Assembly (NCBI GenBank): GCA_947585605.1
Contig: CANPXC010000005.1
Location: 1 to 35,255, forward strand
DNA length: 35,255 nucleotides
Source of the DNA: Candidatus Gastranaerophilales bacterium
GTDB lineage: Bacteria > Cyanobacteriota > Vampirovibrionia > Gastranaerophilales > Gastranaerophilaceae
Direction: 5' to 3'
Part shown: positions 7,406-15,296 of the stretch, in pieces
Numbering within the stretch: the first letter of the stretch is position 1
Layout of the letters: the number at the start of each line of letters is the position of its first letter
Program-made: the position numbers and the translations under genes
The notes under the pieces: model-generated
Database searches by the model: none
The model's input: only the letters and a program-made list of their open reading frames with translations
What the model was told of the DNA's origin: nothing

Positions 7406-10120
7406 ATGAATAAATTGGTCTTTGATAATGTGATTATAGAACAGAGTTCAAAAGATATTCCCAAAGGGGTAAAGTATGATTTTTGCGAAAATTTTAACTT
7501 GGTTTGCGGTGAAAATGAAACAGGAAAAAGTTCGCTAATGCTTTTTATCAAGGAAGGTTTATTTCGCATAAAAGGTGTTGATACCGGTAAAATTAATATG
7601 AGTTTAATCAGTGCTGATAATTCCGTACATATTAGGGCTGATATAAAAGATAACCGTTCTTTGGAACAAAGATGTAAACTTTTTTATGATGATAACTCCT
7701 CTTGCGGTTATGATTTTATTGAAAAAATGATTAACCCCAAATATTTTGAACAGGGATTTCATATTAATCTTGATGATTTAATGAAAATCCAAACAAAAGA
7801 AACCTCGCTGTTAGTGAATGTAATTAAAGATCCTTCGGGAGAAAAAATCCGTTCTTTCGTTGAAAAAATTAATAATGAAATTAATTCCGTTCTTTCAAAA
7901 GACGGAAAATTAAAAAAAGATTATAAAGAAATTAAAGATAAAATAGCTGAAAAAAATTTAAAAATAAATGAACTTTCCAAAAAAGAAGATGATTACATTA
8001 AAAATATTAATAGCGTAAAACTTTTGGAAGAACAATTAAAATCCGTTGTCAAACAAAAAGAATTTTTTAATATTCTGCTTCAAATAAAAGAATTAAAAGA
8101 CCGCTGTGAACTCTTAAACACCGAGAAGTTAAATTTGTTAAACAGTTTTAACTCTAAATTGTATGAAAATCAAAAAGATATAGGAAAAATTCATCAAGAC
8201 TGCGGGGTATATAATTTAAATAATGAAAATATAAAAAGAAATTGTAATTCTATTGAAGAATATAAAAATAAAATTTTGGAACAAAAAGCCGTTTTGGCGT
8301 CTGTTACTGATTGTGATATGAAGGAGGAAACCATAAATCAGTTTGTAATAGATGTTGAAAAAAATAAAAAGGTTGAAGATTACAGCAATCAAATTAATGA
8401 AATGAAGCAGGAAATCAAGGCTAAGAATATAAAAATTGATGACAGTAATGACACTATTTTAAAAATTGAAACCGAGCTTGAAAGTCTTAATAAAGAATTA
8501 AATAATAACACAAACATATCCGAAGCGGAAAAATTATACAAAGATATAGAAGAAGGTTTAAAACAATTTTATTTTATTTCTTCCGAAATAAATAAATATG
8601 AGCCTTTGGAAAAATCAAGTAAAAACAACGGAATTACGCTAATAATGTGTATTTTGGCTGTTATATTATCGGGCTTGTGCGGATTTTGTTTTTATAAACA
8701 AATATATATACCTGCATTTATAAGTATTTTGGGAATTTGTTTAATAATATTGTCATTTTTTATCTTGAAAACAAATAATAATACTTCAAATAAAAATGAA
8801 ATATTACATCTGAAAAATCAGCAGAAGGATATATTAAATTCATTGGTCAATTCGGTAAAAGATATTAATAACGAAATTGAAAAAGTTGATTATACTTATA
8901 TTCCGTCAAAGCTTGAGAGTATAAAACAGGAAATATATTTAAAAATGCAGGAAAATAAAAAACTGCTGGAAAATATTAAAAAATTGCAAACCGAAAAAAA
9001 TTACAATGAAACAAAACTTACAAAAGAAAAAGATACTTGTGAACAAATAAATAAAAATATAAATGAACTAAATGCCAGGATTAATGATTTAATTGATAAA
9101 AATATTTTTAATTGTGATATTAAACCCGAAAAATATCTTGAAACAATAGAGATAATAAAGTCTTTAAAAAACGATATAAAAAATTTAAATTCACTGGAAA
9201 ATGAAAATCAAAATGCACTTAGTGTAAATAAAGAAATCTCGGAATATTTAAGAAACTTTTTAATGGTAAATGAAATTCCCGTAACCATAAGTGAAAGAGC
9301 GGATGAAACCATAAATAACATTGAAGATTATAACAGTGAAAACAATAAAATAAAAAAGGATATTGAAATAAAAGAGTGTGAAATAAAAACAATAAGCGAA
9401 AAACTTGAGAATTTAGAAAATTTAAAAGACACTCTGATAAAGAATTATAATTTTAATCCGTCTCTTTACGATATAAAATCGGCAATAGAGGAGTTAAATA
9501 TCGAAAAAGAAACAAAATTAAATCAAAAAAAGGAAGCCGAATATCAAAAACGCGATTTGGAAAAATTTGAAGGTTTATCCGATTTAAAGCTTGAAAGAAA
9601 TATATTAACGGATGAATACAGAAAAACTATAAAAAAACTGATAATTAATAAAATGACAATAATGGCAATAGAAAAAGCGAAATCGGAATTTGATAAAACA
9701 CAGCCGGATTTAATTAATGCGCAAAAATATTTGTCAATTTTAACTGGCGGAAAATATAATAAAATCAATTTGGAACTTCAGGAAATTGATAATGAAGAAG
9801 GAACAAAAAATAAAAAATGGGAGGAGTTAAGCCGAGGAACAAAAGAACAGTTATATTTAGCTTTAAAACTCGGATATGCTTCAAATTATACAAAAGATAA
9901 AACGACATTGGAGGATAACGGAAAACCGGCTCTGCCTTTAATAATAGATGATGCTTTTGTAAATTTTGATAAAAACAGAACCGTCGGTGCTTTAAAATGT
10001 TTGTTTGAATTTTCAAAGACAAACCAAGTAATCTTCTTTACTTGTCATCGGGAAGAAATAAAAAAAATAATCCAAGATTTATTTAATCAGGAAACAAATT
10101 ATAAAATAATTGATATGTAA
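7406..10120 (+). CDS. YhaN-like SMC/Rad50 ATPase with membrane hairpin
   Basis: This 904-residue ABC-type ATPase is the likely partner of the upstream YhaO-like nuclease. The N-terminal Walker A is GENETGKS (35-42). Long Lys/Glu-rich coiled coils run from about 150 to 400 and from 460 to 760. The C-terminal half-site holds the signature LSRGTKEQL (about 808), Walker B PLIIDDAFVNFD (about 843-854) and the switch region FFTCHRE (about 877). Between the coils, residues about 407-457 form two hydrophobic segments separated by FYKQIYIP, as in YhaN, where they would tether the complex to the membrane. ATG 7406 is preferred. A GTG at 7379 in the same frame would add nine residues before the conserved start and overlap the upstream gene. 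A role in DNA end processing or cell-envelope-linked DNA handling is inferred. Confidence 0.85.
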   Translation: MNKLVFDNVIIEQSSKDIPKGVKYDFCENFNLVCGENETGKSSLMLFIKEGLFRIKGVDTGKINMSLISADNSVHIRADIKDNRSLEQRCKLFYDDNSSCGYDFIEKMINPKYFEQGFHINLDDLMKIQTKETSLLVNVIKDPSGEKIRSFVEKINNEINSVLSKDGKLKKDYKEIKDKIAEKNLKINELSKKEDDYIKNINSVKLLEEQLKSVVKQKEFFNILLQIKELKDRCELLNTEKLNLLNSFNSKLYENQKDIGKIHQDCGVYNLNNENIKRNCNSIEEYKNKILEQKAVLASVTDCDMKEETINQFVIDVEKNKKVEDYSNQINEMKQEIKAKNIKIDDSNDTILKIETELESLNKELNNNTNISEAEKLYKDIEEGLKQFYFISSEINKYEPLEKSSKNNGITLIMCILAVILSGLCGFCFYKQIYIPAFISILGICLIILSFFILKTNNNTSNKNEILHLKNQQKDILNSLVNSVKDINNEIEKVDYTYIPSKLESIKQEIYLKMQENKKLLENIKKLQTEKNYNETKLTKEKDTCEQINKNINELNARINDLIDKNIFNCDIKPEKYLETIEIIKSLKNDIKNLNSLENENQNALSVNKEISEYLRNFLMVNEIPVTISERADETINNIEDYNSENNKIKKDIEIKECEIKTISEKLENLENLKDTLIKNYNFNPSLYDIKSAIEELNIEKETKLNQKKEAEYQKRDLEKFEGLSDLKLERNILTDEYRKTIKKLIINKMTIMAIEKAKSEFDKTQPDLINAQKYLSILTGGKYNKINLELQEIDNEEGTKNKKWEELSRGTKEQLYLALKLGYASNYTKDKTTLEDNGKPALPLIIDDAFVNFDKNRTVGALKCLFEFSKTNQVIFFTCHREEIKKIIQDLFNQETNYKIIDM

Positions 10121-10150
10121 ATTTAAATTTCTTTGAACTATACTGATTTT

Positions 10151-11296
10151 ATGAGTTTTTATGAAGAAGAAATAAAAAAATATAAAGCAAAAGATAATTT
10201 CAGACAAGTCCGAAATATTGATGAAAAATGCGGGAAATACATTATATCTGAAGGAAAGAAGTACTTAAACCTTTCCTCAAATGACTATTTAAATTTAAGT
10301 ACTGACCGTAGTTTAATTGAGGAATTTATTGATTTAGACAAAAAACAAAATGAATTTATCTTTTCTTCAACCTCCTCAAGGCTTTTAACGGGGACATCGA
10401 AAATATATAATCGGTTGGAATACAATCTTGCGTTCATATTTAAAAAAGAAGCCTGCTTGCTGTTTAATACTGGATATCAGTGTAATTTAGGCGTTGTAAG
10501 TTCTCTCGTAAACAGAGATGATGTTATATTTTCCGATAAATTAAACCATGCCAGTATTATAGACGGAATGAAGCTTTCGGGCGCAAAATTTTACAGATAC
10601 AGGCATTTAGACTATCAAAATTTGGAAGAACAGCTGGAAAAATACCGCAGTAATTATAAAAAAGCAATAATAATATCCGAAAGCGTTTTCAGTATGGATG
10701 GTGATATTGCGGATATAAAGAAACTGACGGAATTAAAGAAAAAATATAATTGTCTTTTAATGATAGATGAAGCGCATGCTTTCGGAATATTCGGGAATAA
10801 CTTGGCGGGTGTTTGCAATCAGGAAAATCTTTCGGATGATATAGATGTCATAACTGCAACACTGGGCAAATCGTTTGCGTCTATGGGCGCTTTTTGTACA
10901 GCGGACAAAACAATAATTGATTTTTTAATAAATAAAGCAAATTCGTTTATATTTTCAACTGCAATTCCTTCCGTAAACATAATGTGGTCAAATTTTTTGA
11001 TTGAAGAAAAAATGAATTTGGTGAAGGAAAAATCGCGGAAATTAAATAATTTGGTAAAACAAGCTCACAAATACATTAACGATAAAGGAAAAAGCCAAAT
11101 AATCCCGGTGATTATAGGGGAAAATGAAAAAACGGTTAAAATAGCGGAAGAACTACAAAGCAAAGGATTTTATATACTTCCCGTCAGACCTCCTACGGTG
11201 CCTGTTAATACTTCCAGATTAAGACTCTCTTTAACCGCGGATATAACTTTTGAAGAATTCAAAAATGTTATTGATATTGTAAATGGGGCTATATAA
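10151..11296 (+). CDS. bioF: 8-amino-7-oxononanoate synthase
   Basis: BioF is a PLP enzyme that condenses pimeloyl-ACP (or CoA) with alanine in biotin synthesis. The 381-residue chain has the alpha-oxoamine synthase pattern: LNLSSNDYLNL near the start, the SDKLNHASIIDG histidine, MIDEAHAFG (Asp binding the PLP ring nitrogen), and TATLGKSFASMG with the Schiff-base lysine. ATG 10151 gives an N-terminus like that of E. coli BioF. A TTG at 10133 in the same frame would add six residues. Neither start has a clear ribosome site. It lies 30 bases after yhaN and overlaps bioG by one base (TAATG). bioA, bioD and bioB are not in the window. Confidence 0.93.
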   Translation: MSFYEEEIKKYKAKDNFRQVRNIDEKCGKYIISEGKKYLNLSSNDYLNLSTDRSLIEEFIDLDKKQNEFIFSSTSSRLLTGTSKIYNRLEYNLAFIFKKEACLLFNTGYQCNLGVVSSLVNRDDVIFSDKLNHASIIDGMKLSGAKFYRYRHLDYQNLEEQLEKYRSNYKKAIIISESVFSMDGDIADIKKLTELKKKYNCLLMIDEAHAFGIFGNNLAGVCNQENLSDDIDVITATLGKSFASMGAFCTADKTIIDFLINKANSFIFSTAIPSVNIMWSNFLIEEKMNLVKEKSRKLNNLVKQAHKYINDKGKSQIIPVIIGENEKTVKIAEELQSKGFYILPVRPPTVPVNTSRLRLSLTADITFEEFKNVIDIVNGAI

Positions 11297-11925
11297 TGCA
11301 GTATAAATGGCTAAATCATAAAAATAATGAAAAACTTATTGTATTTTTTAACGGATGGGGAATGGATGAAAAGATTGTTTCACACTTAAATTGCTCTGAT
11401 TATGATGTTTTAGTCTTTTTTGATTACGAAAGTTTTGATATTGAAAAATTTGATTTTGAAAAATATAAAAATAAATACCTAATTGCTTGGTCTATGGGCG
11501 TATATGTATGCAATTATTACTATGAATTAATTAAAAATTTTGACCGATTTGCGGCGGTTAACGGAACTCAAAAACCGATTGATGATAATTTTGGAATACC
11601 TGAATTTGTTTATGGATTGACCGTCAACAATTTTAATGATTTATCCTGCTCTAAATTTATGAAAAAAATATCACCGTTTTTTGATTTATCGGCTTATGTT
11701 ACAAGAAACACGCATGCATTAAAAAATGAGCTGATTTCCATAAGAGATTTAAAAGTTGAAAATTATGTTGAATTTAACAAAACAACAATTTCAAAAAAAG
11801 ATAAAATTTTTCCGTTCCAAAATCAAATGAATTATTGGGAAACAACAAACGCGCAAATAAATATATCGGAAGACGGCGCTCATTATATTTTTAATTTATA
11901 TCAAAATTGGGAAGATTTATTATGA
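11296..11925 (+). CDS. bioG: pimeloyl-ACP methyl ester esterase BioG
   Basis: BioG removes the methyl group from pimeloyl-ACP methyl ester, ending the BioC-dependent route to pimelate. This 209-residue protein has the DUF452/BioG hallmarks: FFNGWGMD near residues 17-24 (oxyanion region), the nucleophile S66 in IAWSMGVYVC, and a late histidine, H196, in DGAHYIF. The ATG shares a base with the bioF stop, and its own TGA overlaps the bioC ATG (ATGA). Translation of bioF, bioG and bioC is therefore tightly coupled. BioG serves in place of BioH or other esterases in this organism, as far as the window shows. Confidence 0.88.
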   Translation: MQYKWLNHKNNEKLIVFFNGWGMDEKIVSHLNCSDYDVLVFFDYESFDIEKFDFEKYKNKYLIAWSMGVYVCNYYYELIKNFDRFAAVNGTQKPIDDNFGIPEFVYGLTVNNFNDLSCSKFMKKISPFFDLSAYVTRNTHALKNELISIRDLKVENYVEFNKTTISKKDKIFPFQNQMNYWETTNAQINISEDGAHYIFNLYQNWEDLL

Positions 11926-12665
11926 TTGATAAATCTCTTATTAAAAAAAGGTTTTCAAAAAGCTTAAAAACATACGAAGATAATGCTGTTATCCAAAAAG
12001 AAATGGCTGAAAAACTCGTGAAACTTCTGCCTGATAAGTTCTATGGCGATGTACTTGAAGCAGGATGCGCAACGGGTGTTCTTACACGCAAATTAACGGA
12101 ACAAAAAATAAAATATAATAATTATTACGCAAACGATATTGTTGAAAAATCGAAAAATTATATTGAAAAACTAATTCCATCTTCGGTTTTTATACATGGT
12201 GATATCGAAAATATAACATTAGATAAAAAATTTGATTTAATAATATCTAATGCTTGTATTCAATGGTGTAACAGCCCCAGTAACGTGATAGAGTCTTTAC
12301 ATAATGCCTTAAAAGATAACGGCATATTTGCATTCACAACATTTGCAGATAAAAATCTGTATGAAATAAGTGAAATTTTTCAAATACAAACTCAATATAC
12401 CCCGCTTGAACAACTGAAACAGTGCATAAATAAATATAATCCGCTTTATTTTATTGAGGAGGAAAAACGAATATATTTTAACTCAGCAACGCAAATATTA
12501 AAGCATTTAAAATATACCGGGGTAAATTCCGTTACCGAATATAGGCTTACAAAATCAAAATTACAAGATATAGAACAAAAATTTTCCGTAAAGTTTAATA
12601 AGGACGGAAAAGTATTTATAACCTACAATCCTGTTTACGTTGTAATAAAAAAGACTATATATTAG
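11922..12665 (+). CDS. bioC: malonyl-ACP O-methyltransferase BioC
   Basis: BioC methylates malonyl-ACP with S-adenosylmethionine, so that fatty acid synthesis can build the pimeloyl chain. The 247-residue protein has the BioC-type start (FSKSLKTYEDNAVIQ) and SAM motif I LEAGCATGVLT (G48, G52). ISNACIQW follows, as in the 'post I' region of BioC. ATG 11922 is favoured because it overlaps the bioG stop as ATGA. A TTG at 11907 would add five residues. The gene closes the operon and overlaps the end of convergent comM by 11 bases, so no separate terminator lies between them. Confidence 0.9.
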   Translation: MIDKSLIKKRFSKSLKTYEDNAVIQKEMAEKLVKLLPDKFYGDVLEAGCATGVLTRKLTEQKIKYNNYYANDIVEKSKNYIEKLIPSSVFIHGDIENITLDKKFDLIISNACIQWCNSPSNVIESLHNALKDNGIFAFTTFADKNLYEISEIFQIQTQYTPLEQLKQCINKYNPLYFIEEEKRIYFNSATQILKHLKYTGVNSVTEYRLTKSKLQDIEQKFSVKFNKDGKVFITYNPVYVVIKKTIY

Positions 12666-14196
12666 AACGATATTGAACCGCTTGTGCAATGTGGCTTACT
12701 AAAATATTTTCACTTTCCTCAAGGTCAGCAATAGTTCTTGCCAGTTTTAAAATTCTGTCATAAGCTCTGGCGGAAAGATTAAATCTGTTAACGGCATTTT
12801 TAAGAATATCCGTTCCCGCAGAATCAAGCTTGCAGTATTTTTTTATTAACTTTGGTGTTAAATTCGAATTTGTATATATTCCAATGTCTTTATATCTTTC
12901 AAGTTGAATATTTCTGGCTTTAATAACTCTTTCACGTATTTGTTCCGAGGTTTCACCGTCATTGTCATTTTTTTTCATTAATTCGTCAATTTTTAATCTC
13001 GGAACATCAATAACAATGTCAATTCTGTCTAATAATGGGCCTGATAATTTAGCTCTGTATTGCTTTATTTGAAATTCGGAGCAGGTACAATGCTTTTCAT
13101 TATCTCCTAAATAACCGCACGGACAAGGATTCATAGCGGCAAGCAGAATAAAGTCGGAAGGAAATTCAAGGCGCATTTTGGCTCTGGCAATAACAACTTT
13201 GCCGTCTTCCAAGGGCTGCCTTAAAACTTCAAGCACCTGACGGGGAAATTCAACAAATTCATCCAAAAATAAAACTCCTCTGTGGGCAAGAGTAATTTCA
13301 CCGGGTTTGGGATTTGTACCGCCGCCGATAATGCCGATAGCAGAAGCCGTGTGATGTACGCTTCTGAACGGTCTATGGGTAATTAACGGTTTATTCGGAT
13401 TAACTAATGAGCTTATACTGTATATTTTAGTTAATTCAATTGATTCTTCAAATGTTAACGGCGGTAATATGGACGGAAAACATTTTGCAAGTAATGTTTT
13501 TCCGGAACCTGGCGGGCCTGACATTAAAAGATTATGCGCCCCCGCAGCTGCAATTTCCATTGCTTTTTTTGCACGCAGCTGCCCTTTAACATCTTTAAAA
13601 TCAAAATACCCGTTAACTTCTGATTTTTCCTGCATAAAATCTTGAATGTTTACTTTAATCGGTTTTATAGCAGTGTGTTCGGGCAAATTAGTATTAAAGT
13701 GATTAACAATTTCAACAAGATTTTTAGCGCCGAGAATTGTAAGCCCTTCTATAATTGCTGCTTCTTTTGCGTTGTCAAAAGGAAGAACAATAGTTGTAAT
13801 CCCTTGCGCTTTCAGCCCTGCTGCTATCGGTAAAACTCCCGGAATGGCTCTTAATGAACCGTCCAGCGATAATTCACCTATAAAGGCGGTATTTTCAAAG
13901 TTTAAATTGGGTATAACTCCGATTTTTGCCAGTATTCCAACTGCAATAGGTAAATCATATCCGCTGCCCATCTTCTTTATGTCTGCAGGTGCCAGATTTA
14001 CAACTACCTTCTTATTCGGAAAATCATAACCTGAATTTTTTATAGCGGAGCGGACTCTCTCTTTTGCTTCGTTTACTGATGTATCAGGTAATCCGACAAT
14101 TGAAACCGAGGGCAGTGAATTATTTACATCAACTTCAACTTGAATTTGATAAACCTCCAGCCCTATTATACTTGCCGTTAAAATTTGTGATATCAC
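12655..14196 (-). CDS. comM: ComM/YifB AAA+ ATPase (Mg chelatase-like)
   Basis: ComM is a hexameric AAA+ helicase that drives branch migration during natural transformation. The 513-residue protein has three parts: the N-terminal ChlI-like domain (about 20-150), the Mg-chelatase AAA+ core, and the helical C-terminal domain (about 415-510). The core shows Walker A GPPGSGKT (227-234), Walker B GVLFLDEF (297-304) and a four-cysteine group (C348, C350, C360, C362) in MNPCPCGYLGD and HCTC. The start is GTG at 14196. A TAGGAT box lies exactly 6 bases upstream with TTGTCC 18 bases before it, so the mRNA may be leaderless. An AGGA in the same spot could instead be a ribosome site. Other competence genes are not in the window. 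Confidence 0.93.
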   Translation of the reverse strand: MISQILTASIIGLEVYQIQVEVDVNNSLPSVSIVGLPDTSVNEAKERVRSAIKNSGYDFPNKKVVVNLAPADIKKMGSGYDLPIAVGILAKIGVIPNLNFENTAFIGELSLDGSLRAIPGVLPIAAGLKAQGITTIVLPFDNAKEAAIIEGLTILGAKNLVEIVNHFNTNLPEHTAIKPIKVNIQDFMQEKSEVNGYFDFKDVKGQLRAKKAMEIAAAGAHNLLMSGPPGSGKTLLAKCFPSILPPLTFEESIELTKIYSISSLVNPNKPLITHRPFRSVHHTASAIGIIGGGTNPKPGEITLAHRGVLFLDEFVEFPRQVLEVLRQPLEDGKVVIARAKMRLEFPSDFILLAAMNPCPCGYLGDNEKHCTCSEFQIKQYRAKLSGPLLDRIDIVIDVPRLKIDELMKKNDNDGETSEQIRERVIKARNIQLERYKDIGIYTNSNLTPKLIKKYCKLDSAGTDILKNAVNRFNLSARAYDRILKLARTIADLEESENILVSHIAQAVQYRSNI

Positions 14197-14300
14197 ACTA
14201 AAATCCTATACTATCTCTTAAGTGCCGGACAAAATTTACCCGCACACTCTTTAAAGAAAGTATATAACACACTAAATCAGCAAGCAATAATTTAATATAT

Positions 14301-14432
14301 CTATGCTAATTTTTTTTCTGTTTCTTCTATCTTTTTTAAAATGATATCCATTTGATTTTTAAACCAAGCCGTAAAAAGTTTGATTTCATTCTTAAAACTG
14401 TATGCTCCCGGCCATACGTTGTAATAATACAT
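14301..14432 (-). CDS. possible small protein, 43 residues
   Basis: This frame begins MYYYNVWPGAYSFKNEIKLF and continues as a Lys/Glu-rich amphipathic helix ending KKLA. ATG 14432 follows AAAGGCAG by about 7 bases, a fair ribosome site. It lies in the 497-base gap between comM and coaE. No family is recognised. The aromatic start and helical tail could suit a small cytosolic or membrane-peripheral protein. Confidence 0.45.
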   Translation of the reverse strand: MYYYNVWPGAYSFKNEIKLFTAWFKNQMDIILKKIEETEKKLA

Positions 14433-14631
14433 TTATCTGCCTTTCTTATTTTTATCTCTCTTTTTATTGTTTATCGGCAGCTTTTGAAAAAACTTTAGAA
14501 TAAATTGTTAAGTTATGTAAAAAAGTTGCTTAAAAAAAGCATAAAATTTTTTTTAGGGTTATTAAAGAAAATGTAAGACTCATAAAAAGTCTAAAACTGA
14601 ACAACTATCTACCAAAACTAACCTAGTTAAC
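14433..14631. other. non-coding gap before coaE
   Basis: No convincing reading frame is seen here. Two short hairpins are present on the plus strand: TGCTT (14527-14531) with AAGCA (14537-14541) followed by a T-rich stretch, and AGACT (14576-14580) with AGTCT (14588-14592). With the strong terminator just downstream, a small plus-strand RNA is possible, but no good promoter was found. Confidence 0.3.
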
Positions 14632-14658
14632 GCTCTTTTCCAAAAGAGCTTTTTTTTT
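14632..14658 (+). terminator. strong intrinsic terminator upstream of coaE
   Basis: GCTCTTTT (14632-14639) pairs with AAAAGAGC (14642-14649), followed by nine T. No plus-strand gene ends nearby, so it either ends an unseen small RNA or shields coaE from read-through. Confidence 0.8.
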
Positions 14659-14687
14659 GTCATTAACAAGTTTGTTCGATATATAAT
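14657..14687 (+). promoter_or_regulatory. coaE promoter, probably giving a leaderless mRNA
   Basis: TTGTCA (14657-14662) precedes TATATA (14680-14685, spacer 17), which overlaps TATAAT (14682-14687, spacer 19). The TATAAT ends 6 bases before the ATG at 14694, so transcription should start at the A of the start codon. No ribosome site is present. Confidence 0.6.
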
Positions 14688-14693
14688 TTAGTT

Positions 14694-15296
14694 ATGTTAA
14701 AAGTCGCAATTACTGGAAATATAGCAAGCGGAAAATCTCAGGTGGAAAAAATATTGTTATCACTGGGATATAAGGTTGCGGATACTGATAAAATAAATCA
14801 TTATATACTTGCTTCTGATATGAATGTGATTAAAGAAATAAAAAATGCTTTTAAAGAAGATGATGTATTGGATGAGCAGGGATATATTTCACGTGAAAAA
14901 TTGGGAAAAATCGTATTTTCACAAGGCTTAAAAAGAACAATTTTAGAAGGTATATTACACAGAAAAATATACGATAAAGTTGAAGAATTTTTTAAGGAAA
15001 ACGAAAAAGAAAAAGCTGTGTTTGTTTCTGTTCCGCTTTTGTTTGAAACAAAACAAGAGGACAGATTTGATAAAATTATATTTGTTTCGGCAGATGAAGA
15101 TGTCAGATTAAAACGCTTAATGGAGCGTAATAATTATACAAAGACATTCGCAAAATCAAGAATAGCCGCGCAAGATAAAGAAGATGATAAAATAAAAAAA
15201 TCTGATTTTGTTATTTATAACAACACTAATTTTATTTCATTGAGAAATCAGGTTAATAGTATATTATCACAGCTGTTTATTGATAAAAATGACTAG
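14694..15296 (+). CDS. coaE: dephospho-CoA kinase
   Basis: CoaE phosphorylates dephospho-CoA, the last step of coenzyme A synthesis. The 200-residue protein has the P-loop GNIASGKS (8-15), the TDKI motif with D31 for the substrate, VPLLFE (113-118) and a terminal DFVIYNN segment. Length and order match the family. It is transcribed alone from a promoter set right against the ATG, and it overlaps the 3' end of the convergent GH57 gene by 4 bases. Confidence 0.95.
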   Translation: MLKVAITGNIASGKSQVEKILLSLGYKVADTDKINHYILASDMNVIKEIKNAFKEDDVLDEQGYISREKLGKIVFSQGLKRTILEGILHRKIYDKVEEFFKENEKEKAVFVSVPLLFETKQEDRFDKIIFVSADEDVRLKRLMERNNYTKTFAKSRIAAQDKEDDKIKKSDFVIYNNTNFISLRNQVNSILSQLFIDKND

